From an uncultured SAR86 cluster bacterium (lineage in GTDB: Bacteria; Pseudomonadota; Gammaproteobacteria; Magnimaribacterales; AG-339-G14), in the NCBI GenBank assembly GCA_902625415.1, contig CACOBG010000001.1, forward strand, positions 1 to 64,000: 64,000 nt of DNA, in the 5' to 3' direction. Below the pieces are notes generated by a model. That model was not told the origin of the DNA. It saw nothing but the letters and a program-made list of their open reading frames with translations, and ran no database searches. Positions 20,891 through 28,807 of this stretch are shown here, piece after piece (within the stretch, counting starts at the first letter, position 1; every line of letters begins with the position of its first letter). The translations under genes were made by a program, and so were the position numbers.

Positions 20891-22012
20891 TTATCTGTTT
20901 TCAATATCAACCCATTCAACGCTTTCAGGACCAATGTACTCTTCGCTAGGTCGAATGATTCTATTGTCTGCTCTTTGTTCAAATACATTTGCAGACCAGC
21001 CAGTAGTTCTTCCAATAACGAAAAGTGGAGTGAAGATGCTGGTTGGAATTCCTAAGTAATGATATGCAGACGCCATAAAAAAATCGGTATTTGCGAACAT
21101 GTTTTTTTCTTCGTCCATGATTTTTTCTATTTCTTCAGATACTTGATAAAGCATTTCGTTACCATCTTGAACGCTTAATTTTTTTGCCCATTCTTTAATG
21201 ACTTTGTTTCTTGGATCTTCAGTAGAATAAACTGCATGTCCAAAACCCATGATTTTTTCTTTTTTTTCCAAGAGTTCTAAAACTCCTTTTTTTGCTTCTT
21301 CTCTAGAGGAGAATTTCTCAATCATTTCCATTGCAGCCTCATTTGCACCGCCATGCAGAGGGCCTCTCAATGTGCCTATGCCAGCAGTAATACAAGAATG
21401 CAAGTCAGATAAAGTTGAAGCGCACGTTCTGGCAGCAAAAGTAGAGGCATTGAAACCATGCTCTGCATAAAGAATTAAAGAAGTATCTAAACATCTAATA
21501 TGATCCTCAGAAGGCTCTTTGCCGGTTAGTAACGATAGAAATTGTCCGCCAATTGTTTCGTGAGATGTTTCTGTATCAACACTTATCCCATCATTTGAAA
21601 ATCTATACCAATAACAAATAACTGAAGGCAATATGGCTAGAATTCTGTCAGCTGCATCCTTTTGATTTGAAAAATCACCCTCTGGTTCAAGATTACCCAA
21701 TACAGAACAGCCTGTTCTCATAACGTCCATTGGATGAGCAGAAGCAGGAATGAGTTCTAGTGTTTTTTTTAGCTCTTCGGGAAGTTTTCTATTTGAAATA
21801 AGCTTTTGTTGGTAGGCTTCTAATTCTGTTTTATTAGGTAGATGGCCATATAAGAGTAAGTAAGCGACTTCTTCAAATTTAGCTTTATCAGCTAAATCTT
21901 CTATTGCGTATCCTCTGTAAGTTAATCCATGACCTTCTTTCCCAACTGTTGAAAGGGAAGTCTGTCCTGCTACTTGGCCACGTAAACCCGCGCCTTCTAG
22001 TTTCTTTGCCAT
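20891..22012 (-). CDS. prpC: 2-methylcitrate synthase (citrate synthase family)
   Basis: PrpC condenses propionyl-CoA with oxaloacetate. The 373-aa product has the PrpC-type N-terminus GLRGQVAGQTSLSTVGKEG followed by GLTYRGYAIEDLA. It carries the catalytic histidines in LYAEHGFNAST and in MGFGHAVYSTEDPR, and the GPLHGGANEAA stretch. Length and N-terminus fit methylcitrate synthase better than the hexameric GltA. prpB lies 3 nt upstream. It may also have some citrate synthase activity, as known for the family. Confidence 0.94.
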   Translation of the reverse strand: MAKKLEGAGLRGQVAGQTSLSTVGKEGHGLTYRGYAIEDLADKAKFEEVAYLLLYGHLPNKTELEAYQQKLISNRKLPEELKKTLELIPASAHPMDVMRTGCSVLGNLEPEGDFSNQKDAADRILAILPSVICYWYRFSNDGISVDTETSHETIGGQFLSLLTGKEPSEDHIRCLDTSLILYAEHGFNASTFAARTCASTLSDLHSCITAGIGTLRGPLHGGANEAAMEMIEKFSSREEAKKGVLELLEKKEKIMGFGHAVYSTEDPRNKVIKEWAKKLSVQDGNEMLYQVSEEIEKIMDEEKNMFANTDFFMASAYHYLGIPTSIFTPLFVIGRTTGWSANVFEQRADNRIIRPSEEYIGPESVEWVDIENR

Positions 22013-22015
22013 GAA

Positions 22016-22879
22016 TTATTCCTTAGAAAATAAATCGTCTATTTTTTTTTCGTAAGTATGATAGTCGAGAATCTCATATAATTCATCTCGAGATTGCATT
22101 TTTTCGAGTATTTTTTCTACATTGCCGTCTTTAGAAATAGTGGAATAGACTTCTAGGGCGGCCTTAGACATTGCTCTAAAAGCACTTAAAGGATGAAGAA
22201 TAATACTTATCCCCGCTTTTTTTAATTCATCCTTTTTGAATAAAGGAGTCATTCCAAATTCTGTAATGTTAGCTAGAATCGGAACAGAAACTGTATCTGA
22301 TAAAGTTTTGTAGTCTTCAAGCGAAGTTATTGCTTCAGGGAAAAGTGCATTAGCACCTGCCTCTACGTATCTTTGGGCTCTTTCAATAGTGCCTTTCATA
22401 CCTTCGTTTGCAAAAGCGTCCGTTCTTGCCATGAGCATAAATTCATCGTCAGAAATTGCATCTCTAGCAGCTTTCATTCTGTCGCACATTTCTCCCGTTG
22501 AAACGATTTCTTTGTTTGGTCTGTGTCCACATCTTTTTTCTGATACTTGATCTTCAATATGAATTCCTGATGCGCCAGCAGAAATCATCTCTTTTGTGGT
22601 TTTTGAAATATTTAATGCTGAACCCCACCCTGTGTCGCAATCCACCAAAATTGGAAGATTGCTTATTCCTCTGATTCTTCTTAAATCTTCCAAAACATTA
22701 TCTAATGAGGTAAGAGCTAAATCTGGAAGGCCAAAAGAGGCGTTTGCAACTCCAGCACCAGATATATATAAAGCTTTTATGCCGGTTTTTTTAGCAAGTA
22801 AAGCTGAATATGGATTAATAGCGCCCGCAACCGAAAGTGGTTTTTCATTTTTTAAAACTTCAAAAAAAGAGGTACTCAC
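22016..22879 (-). CDS. prpB: 2-methylisocitrate lyase
   Basis: PrpB cleaves 2-methylisocitrate to pyruvate and succinate, the last step of the methylcitrate cycle. The 287-aa barrel has the PEP-mutase/ICL signature with KRCGHRPNKEIVS, holding the catalytic Cys, near residue 120. DCDTGWGSALN is the metal-binding region, and IHIEDQVSEK follows. The SGAGVANASFGLPDLAL segment near residue 40 is typical of PrpB. It shares one base with thrH upstream and is 3 nt from prpC. Confidence 0.95.
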   Translation of the reverse strand: MSTSFFEVLKNEKPLSVAGAINPYSALLAKKTGIKALYISGAGVANASFGLPDLALTSLDNVLEDLRRIRGISNLPILVDCDTGWGSALNISKTTKEMISAGASGIHIEDQVSEKRCGHRPNKEIVSTGEMCDRMKAARDAISDDEFMLMARTDAFANEGMKGTIERAQRYVEAGANALFPEAITSLEDYKTLSDTVSVPILANITEFGMTPLFKKDELKKAGISIILHPLSAFRAMSKAALEVYSTISKDGNVEKILEKMQSRDELYEILDYHTYEKKIDDLFSKE

Positions 22880-23475
22880 TAGATGTGCTCCTCTAAAATT
22901 TTCTTCAATTCATTGTGAGAAGATGCTGTAAGGAGATGAGGATATTCTTCTTTTATGTGCTCAGGCGCCTGAAAAAATATTCCCAAATCGGCAGTATTCA
23001 ACATATTGATATCATTATAGGAATCTCCGGAAGCAAAAACTTTAAATTTAAGTGATTGCAATGCCTCAATTACCTTTTGTTTGTTATTAGGCTGTCTAAG
23101 TTTGTAACCTGTAATTTTGTCGTTTTCCACTGTCATGTTGTGGCAAATAATAGAGGGATAACCTAGCTTTTCTACCAGAGGCCAAGCTAATTCATAAAAA
23201 GTATCAGAAACTATGGTGACTTGAAATTTTGATCTTGCCCAGTCTAAAAATTCTTGAGCTCCATCAAATGGATCTATATCTCTAACTATTTTTTGGATAT
23301 CGCTTAGCTTGATATTTTTTTCATTTACCACTTTCATCCTTAAAGACATAAGCTCATCGTAGTCTTTAAGGTCTTGTGTGGTTAACATCAGGTCATCTGA
23401 ATTAACTTCTTTTGCAAGACATTGCCAGATTTCAGGGATGAGCACTCCTTCAAAATCCAAACAGAGATGCACCAT
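22879..23475 (-). CDS. thrH: Phosphoserine phosphatase / homoserine phosphotransferase ThrH
   Basis: ThrH dephosphorylates phosphoserine and can transfer phosphate to homoserine. The 198-aa HAD protein begins LDFEGVLIPEIWQCLAKE, the ThrH-type motif I with the nucleophile Asp and Glu two residues on. It has motif II IVSDTFYELA, the CHNMTVEND insert, and motif III FASGDSYNDINML. These match Pseudomonas ThrH closely by eye. It lies between the cysB-like gene (2 nt gap) and prpB (1-nt overlap). thrH is also near cysB in Pseudomonas. Its link to serine, the precursor of the CysB inducer, is suggestive. Confidence 0.92.
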   Translation of the reverse strand: MVHLCLDFEGVLIPEIWQCLAKEVNSDDLMLTTQDLKDYDELMSLRMKVVNEKNIKLSDIQKIVRDIDPFDGAQEFLDWARSKFQVTIVSDTFYELAWPLVEKLGYPSIICHNMTVENDKITGYKLRQPNNKQKVIEALQSLKFKVFASGDSYNDINMLNTADLGIFFQAPEHIKEEYPHLLTASSHNELKKILEEHI

Positions 23476-23477
23476 CC

Positions 23478-24452
23478 TTACCTTCGGATGAGTTTAATGC
23501 TCTCAAATACTTTATCTAAATCTTTTTTAGATTTTGTGGCACAGGCCTTGGCGACAATTTTTTTCGTAAGATGTGGAGCAAACATATTAATAAACTCAAA
23601 TAAGTGACTTCTTAGATAAGTTCCTCGCCTAAAGCCCATGTATGTAGTTCCAGAGTCAAAAAGGTGATTTGCAGGTATTGAAATTAAATCTTTATCTTCT
23701 TCTTCATTAAAAGCCATGCTGGCAATAATCCCCACACCAGTTCCCATCTTTACATAGGTTTTTATTACATCTGCATCTGTTGCAGTGAAAACTACATTTG
23801 CTTTTAAACCCCTCTCAAAAAAAGCTCTATCCAAATCATTACTTCCAGTAAAACCAAAAACGTATGTAACTATTGGATACTGAGAAAGATCTTTAAGTTT
23901 TATTTTAGGTATTGAGGCTAAAGGGTGTCCTTTGGGAACAATGATACTTCTTGACCATTTATAACAAGGCATTTTGACAAGATTTTCACCCTTTTCTGTT
24001 GTTTCGGTCCAAAGAGCTATATCAACTTCTCCTTTAGCTGCCATCTCAACAGATTCGTCTGGAGTACATTGATGCATTTGGAAATGAACATTTGGATATC
24101 TCTTAACAAATTTATCCACGACTTTGGGTAAGGTGAATTTAGCTTGGGTATGAGTGGTAGCAATACTCAAAGTACCATACTCTTCATCTGAGAACTCTGT
24201 AGCTGCATGTTTGATACCATCAACTAAAGCAAGTATTTCTTCAATTTGCTCAAGAATTCTTTCTCCTACAGGAGTAATCGCCACTAGGTGTTTTCCTGAT
24301 CTTTCAAAAAGCTCTACATCCAGCTCTTCTTCTAAAAGCTTGATTTGTTTACTTATCCCGGGCTGAGAAGTGAATAACGTTTTAGAAGCTTTAGAAACAT
24401 TTAAGTTGCTTCTCGCTACTTCTCTGACATATACAAGTTGCTGAAATTTCAT
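23478..24452 (-). CDS. cysB: CysB-type LysR transcriptional regulator
   Basis: CysB family proteins are tetrameric LysR activators of sulfur assimilation that respond to acetylserine. The 324-aa product begins MKFQQLVYVREV, followed by LNVSKASKTLFTSQPGISKQ, the winged-helix DNA-binding domain. Ligand-pocket residues of E. coli CysB are all kept at the same numbers: T100, T102, Q103 (ATTHTQA), T149 (LWTE), W166 (CYKWSR) and T202 (GFTG). It heads the thrH-prpB-prpC-prpD-gst run, spaced 2 nt from thrH, and is divergent from lexA. The conserved pocket favours a real sulfur sensor, but control of the prp genes is an inference. Confidence 0.92.
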   Translation of the reverse strand: MKFQQLVYVREVARSNLNVSKASKTLFTSQPGISKQIKLLEEELDVELFERSGKHLVAITPVGERILEQIEEILALVDGIKHAATEFSDEEYGTLSIATTHTQAKFTLPKVVDKFVKRYPNVHFQMHQCTPDESVEMAAKGEVDIALWTETTEKGENLVKMPCYKWSRSIIVPKGHPLASIPKIKLKDLSQYPIVTYVFGFTGSNDLDRAFFERGLKANVVFTATDADVIKTYVKMGTGVGIIASMAFNEEEDKDLISIPANHLFDSGTTYMGFRRGTYLRSHLFEFINMFAPHLTKKIVAKACATKSKKDLDKVFESIKLIRR

Positions 24453-24530
24453 CTTTTAACGTTAATTTACTATATTTCGGTTAATTATTAAAAACTTTTT
24501 TTTAAATACTTTTTAATTGTAAATGAAACT

Positions 24531-24567
24531 ATTACAAAAATCTTAAATACTGTATATAATTACAGTT
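24531..24567 (+). promoter_or_regulatory. lexA promoter with overlapping LexA (SOS) box
   Basis: A perfect -10 TATAAT at 24555-24560 has a -35-like ATTACA (4 of 6) at 24531-24536, spaced 18 bp. The palindrome CTGTATATAATTACAG at 24550-24565 matches the gammaproteobacterial LexA box (CTGT-N8-ACAG) and covers the -10, so LexA binding should block its own promoter. The expected transcription start is at 24567-24568, the A of the ATG. No Shine-Dalgarno fits between box and start. Confidence 0.85.
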
Positions 24568-25170
24568 ATGAAAAATTTAACTAAAAGGCAAACAGAAATT
24601 TTTAATTACATTAAAGATGAAATTGAAAGTAATGGTTATCCTCCTACCAGGTCAGAAATTTCTAAAACCTTTGGGTTTAAATCGCCTAATGCTGCTGAAG
24701 ATCATTTAAAAGCATTGAAGAAGAAAGGAGTACTTGATTTAGCTGCTGGAACATCGCGGGGAATTACTTTGTCAAATCAATCATCAGGAATTCCTGTTAT
24801 TGGCTTGGTAAGTGCAGGAGGGCCTATCTTAGCTGAAGAAAATATAGAAAAAACTATCCCAAATAATCCAGGAATACTTTCACACGGCGTAGATTTTTAT
24901 TTAAAAGTAAAAGGAGACAGCATGATAGATGTAGGGATTTTTGAAAATGATCTTATTGCAATTAATAAAAACATTCCGGTTAAGAAAGGATCAATAGTAG
25001 TGGCAAGAATAAATGATGAAGTAACGGTAAAAACACTTACCAAGATTTCAGATTCTCAAGTAATTTTAAGGCCTGAAAACTCTTCTTACTCTGATATCGA
25101 AGTGAACCCTAAAAAAGATAATCTCATTTTTGAAGGAACATGCGTAGGTCTTTTAAGAGATTTTTCTTAG
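24568..25170 (+). CDS. lexA: LexA repressor
   Basis: LexA represses SOS genes and cleaves itself when RecA filaments form on damaged DNA. The 200-aa product (E. coli 202) has the winged helix with PPTRSEISKTFGFKSPNAAEDHL, the cleavage site Ala83-Gly84 in VSAGGP, and the catalytic pair Ser118 (GDSMID) and Lys155 (VTVKTL). It is autoregulated through the box that ends 2 bp before the ATG. The mRNA appears leaderless. The last 4 nt overlap the end of convergent topA. Identification is secure. Confidence 0.98.
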   Translation: MKNLTKRQTEIFNYIKDEIESNGYPPTRSEISKTFGFKSPNAAEDHLKALKKKGVLDLAAGTSRGITLSNQSSGIPVIGLVSAGGPILAEENIEKTIPNNPGILSHGVDFYLKVKGDSMIDVGIFENDLIAINKNIPVKKGSIVVARINDEVTVKTLTKISDSQVILRPENSSYSDIEVNPKKDNLIFEGTCVGLLRDFS

Positions 25171-27740
25171 AGCTTTTTGTATTGATCTATTGAAAAAGCC
25201 TCTTTAATTAAACTATCTTGTTCTGCTTCTTCTAATTTATAAAAATCATTGGGGCATTCAACCTCCTTCTCACCGCATTTTATAAATTTTACAAATTTAA
25301 AAGCTTTTCCAGGCTTTCTAATCTTTATGCCAATTGGTCTTTTATCTTCAGGATGAAAACCTAAGACTCTTAAAGATTTTAAAACAAACAATCTTGTGTC
25401 TTTATTTTCGTAATCAAGTTCATGAGGGTTGTAATATGAAACTTTAGGATTTTTAGGTTTATCTTCTGGCGGTAACTTAGATGCTTTATTGAAACCATCA
25501 AACTCAGTGTATTCGCCAAATCTTCCGTTCTTTAAAAAAATAGGAATACCACTATTCTCTTCTATGAACAAAATGTTTTCACCAGAGTCTCGTTCGATTA
25601 ATTCTACTGCTCTGTTTAAACCAATATCTAAGATGTTTTCATCCTCATCTGGACTACCAAATATTTTTTTATCATCTCTCATAGTCCATACGCATGGACC
25701 ATTAATGCTCATATCGGCAAAAATAGGCTCATTCAAATCGGGATGATTTCCTAACTCTTTTGGGAGTTCCTTGTAAGTTTCCCAAGTTGTAGAAAAATCA
25801 AAAGGTTTTTTTGTCCACTTACATTCAGAACAGCCAACAAAATAGCCAAACTTTCCTTTTTTTAAACTTGTTTGGCTATCGCATTTGGGGCAATCCCTAA
25901 TAATCTTTCCTGCTTCATCTCTAGGAAAAATAACTTCTTCTAGCTCTTCATTTAGCAAATCTAAAACCTGTCTGGTTTTAAAATTTTCGCTGTCATTTAG
26001 AGGTATTCCATCGATTTTTTTGCTCAAATAATTTTGAAGCTCTTCCCAAAATTTATCCAATACATCAGTCCACGAAATACTTCCTTCCGCAATTTTATCC
26101 AATTCTGTTTCCAATTCGGCCGTGAATTTGGTTTCGATAAAAAATTCTTTATAAACTCCAGACAAATATGAATTTAAGACTCTGCCTAAATCTGATGGAG
26201 CAATTGATTTAGCGCCATAAGCATATTTTTTATCTCTTAGACCCTTCACAGTGGATGCATATGTTGAGGGTCTTCCTATGCCAAGCTCTTCCATTTTTTT
26301 TATTAAAGAGGCTTCGGAATATCGATTAGGAGGGGATGTAAATTTTTGCTCAGAAATGAATTCAGCAAGACTTACATTTTCATTTTCTTTTAAATTTTCT
26401 GGAAATTCTATAATTTCTGAAGAATCTTTTTTGGAAAGAGTTTCAAAACCTTCGAAAAGAGTTTTTCTTGAAGAAGCATTGAAAACATATTTGTTTTCTT
26501 TAGAACAAACTTCTATTTTTTTTCTTTCATGCTGCGAGTTAGACATTTGACTAGAGAGAGTTCTATTCCAAATTAGGGTATAAAGCTTTTGTTCGTCTTG
26601 CCCAAGGTTAATATTTTCTGGATAAGTTTTTATGTTAGTGGGTCTTATAGCCTCATGAGCCTCTTGAGAATTTTTTACTTTAGATTTGTAAACTCTTACT
26701 TGGTCAGATAAAAATTTATCACCAAATTTTTCGACAATTACATTTCTAATTTCTTGTAAAGGAGGGGGTCCAGGATTCTCTTCGCTAAAGGGTTCTCCCG
26801 TATTGGGAGATGTACTGATATTTATGCCATCTGTTCTTAAGTATGTAATCAAGCCAGCTTCATAGAGATTTTGAGCTGCTCTCATAGTTCTATCTGCGGT
26901 AAACCCTAAAAAGCTGCTTGCAGTCATTTGTAAAGTTGATGTACGAAAAGGTGGATTTGGAGAACTGCTCTGAGGTTTTGTTTCAATAGATTTGATAAAA
27001 AACTCTGAAGATTTCAATTCAAATTCAATTTCTTTAACTTCTTTTTCTGAAGATATAGGGTTCTTTTTTAAATCCTCTTCACGGCGCTTAATTAACTCAG
27101 CATCAAAAATAAAATCGTTATATTTAAATTTACTAGATATCGGCCAATATTCTTTTTTAATGTGTTTATCTCTTTCGGTTTCTCTTTCGCAAATGATTCT
27201 TAAAGAGGGAGATTGAACTCTTCCGGCAGATTTAGCAGGTGGAGCATGTCTCCAAACCAAAGGAGATACTTTAAATCCAATCAGATGATCTAAAATCCTT
27301 CTTGCTAAATATGCGTCTACTAAATCTTGATCAATTTCTCTTGGTGAATTAATAGCTTGCTTTATAGCTGATGAGGTAATTTCATTAAAAGTGATTCTTT
27401 TGACTTCTTTGTCTTTGAGTAATTTTTTTTCGGAAAAATCTGAAAGTAAATGCCACGCAATGGCTTCTCCTTCTCTATCTGGATCAGTTGCTAAATAGAC
27501 AGTATTGATGGTTTTACAAATCTTTCTTAATTCTCTGATCGTTTTTTTTCCTTTTTGTGTTTCTTCCCAAGATAAATCCACCCAATTTTCTGGGTTAACT
27601 GCGCTTTCATCATCTGGAAGATCTCTAATGTGACCCAGGCACGCCGCAACTTCCCACTGCTGTTCTGGAAAGTTTTTATCCAAATATTCAGTAATCTTAG
27701 TTGCCTTCGCACCAGATTCAACAATGACTAAATTTTTCAT
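25167..27740 (-). CDS. topA: DNA topoisomerase I (type IA)
   Basis: TopA relaxes negative supercoils by cutting one strand. The 857-aa product starts with the TOPRIM domain (NLVIVESGAKATKI and TDPDREGEAIAW with the metal-binding acids). The active-site tyrosine is in GLITYLRTDG near residue 310; the usual TDS reads TDG here. A single C-terminal zinc ribbon (CPKCDSQ...GCSECKW) is visible near residues 610-640, followed by repeat-type C-terminal domains without cysteines. It lies 35 nt after pyrD on the same strand, and its end overlaps lexA by 4 nt. Confidence 0.96.
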   Translation of the reverse strand: MKNLVIVESGAKATKITEYLDKNFPEQQWEVAACLGHIRDLPDDESAVNPENWVDLSWEETQKGKKTIRELRKICKTINTVYLATDPDREGEAIAWHLLSDFSEKKLLKDKEVKRITFNEITSSAIKQAINSPREIDQDLVDAYLARRILDHLIGFKVSPLVWRHAPPAKSAGRVQSPSLRIICERETERDKHIKKEYWPISSKFKYNDFIFDAELIKRREEDLKKNPISSEKEVKEIEFELKSSEFFIKSIETKPQSSSPNPPFRTSTLQMTASSFLGFTADRTMRAAQNLYEAGLITYLRTDGINISTSPNTGEPFSEENPGPPPLQEIRNVIVEKFGDKFLSDQVRVYKSKVKNSQEAHEAIRPTNIKTYPENINLGQDEQKLYTLIWNRTLSSQMSNSQHERKKIEVCSKENKYVFNASSRKTLFEGFETLSKKDSSEIIEFPENLKENENVSLAEFISEQKFTSPPNRYSEASLIKKMEELGIGRPSTYASTVKGLRDKKYAYGAKSIAPSDLGRVLNSYLSGVYKEFFIETKFTAELETELDKIAEGSISWTDVLDKFWEELQNYLSKKIDGIPLNDSENFKTRQVLDLLNEELEEVIFPRDEAGKIIRDCPKCDSQTSLKKGKFGYFVGCSECKWTKKPFDFSTTWETYKELPKELGNHPDLNEPIFADMSINGPCVWTMRDDKKIFGSPDEDENILDIGLNRAVELIERDSGENILFIEENSGIPIFLKNGRFGEYTEFDGFNKASKLPPEDKPKNPKVSYYNPHELDYENKDTRLFVLKSLRVLGFHPEDKRPIGIKIRKPGKAFKFVKFIKCGEKEVECPNDFYKLEEAEQDSLIKEAFSIDQYKKL

Positions 27741-27775
27741 CCTTTTTTTAATATGGAGTACTTTTTACAGTTTTG

Positions 27776-28807
27776 TCAAGAAGATGAAATTTCTAGAGCC
27801 TTTTTTAAAAGCGAGTTGCCTTGATATATGTATCCACTATAAAGCTGAACTAAATCTGCTGAATTTATTAATCTTTCCTCTACGTCACTGGCGTTCATTA
27901 CTCCGCCTGAAGCTATTAAAATTGATTTTTCCTGCTTGAATTCAGCTACTTTTTTTTGCATATTTACTGCTTTTTTACTGAGCATTGCTCCACTCATGCC
28001 ACCTGCAATTGGATAATTGTGATCGGTGGTTGTGTTGCAACATATAAAGCCATCAATACTATTTTTTTCTGAAACTTCTATTAAGTTTTTTAAATTTTCT
28101 TCTTTTTCATCTGGAGAAAGTTTTACAAAAATTGGAGTATTTTTTTTATACATATCAATTAATTGAACTTTTTTTTGCGATATCTTTTCCAGTAAAAATT
28201 CAAGATTTTCTTGAGAAGATAATTCTCTGAGATTTTCAGTATTTGGAGATGAAATATTTATAGCAAGATAATCTGCTTCAAGATAAAAATAATCCATCAA
28301 ATGAAGATAATCTTGCCAAGCGTTTTTGGTTTTTGTGTTCTTGCTTTTCCCAATACTTATTCCAAGAACGCCATCAAACTTTGGTTTGTATTTTTTTATA
28401 TTTTTGAGAACTTGAACGGAGCCAACGTTGTTAAAACCCAATGAATTTACAAGTGTTTTATCCTTGGTAAACCTAAAAATTCTTGGCTTTGGATTCCCGG
28501 TTTGAGGTTCCAAGGTTACTGTACCGACCTCAACAAAACCAAATCCAAGGGAGCTGAAAATATGAAAATATTCTGCATTTTTATCCAAACCTCCAGCTAT
28601 TCCAATTCTGTTTTTAAGTGACAAGTTTTTTATATTTAGTTCAGATTTTTCGATGTTTCTTGAAGCAAATAAACCAATTAGATCTAAGCTATAGATTAGC
28701 TTTAACAGCCTGAGGGTTATAATTTTTGCTGACTCTGCAGGAAAAATTCTTAATGTTAATAAAGTTAGATCTTCTAAAAATTTTATCAATTTAGTTATTA
28801 AGCGCAC
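27776..28807 (-). CDS. pyrD: Dihydroorotate dehydrogenase (quinone)
   Basis: PyrD class 2 oxidises dihydroorotate to orotate at the inner membrane with FMN and quinone. The 343-aa product has an N-terminal amphipathic helical extension typical of class 2. The FMN-binding GIAGGLDKNAE is followed by GFVEVGTVTLEPQTGNP, the catalytic Ser in AINISSPNTENLR, and the phosphate loop ASGGVMNASDVEERL. The longest start is GTG at 28807, which overlaps the upstream gene by 17 nt; a later TTG start is possible. E. coli PyrD is 336 aa. Confidence 0.94.
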   Translation of the reverse strand: MRLITKLIKFLEDLTLLTLRIFPAESAKIITLRLLKLIYSLDLIGLFASRNIEKSELNIKNLSLKNRIGIAGGLDKNAEYFHIFSSLGFGFVEVGTVTLEPQTGNPKPRIFRFTKDKTLVNSLGFNNVGSVQVLKNIKKYKPKFDGVLGISIGKSKNTKTKNAWQDYLHLMDYFYLEADYLAINISSPNTENLRELSSQENLEFLLEKISQKKVQLIDMYKKNTPIFVKLSPDEKEENLKNLIEVSEKNSIDGFICCNTTTDHNYPIAGGMSGAMLSKKAVNMQKKVAEFKQEKSILIASGGVMNASDVEERLINSADLVQLYSGYIYQGNSLLKKALEISSS

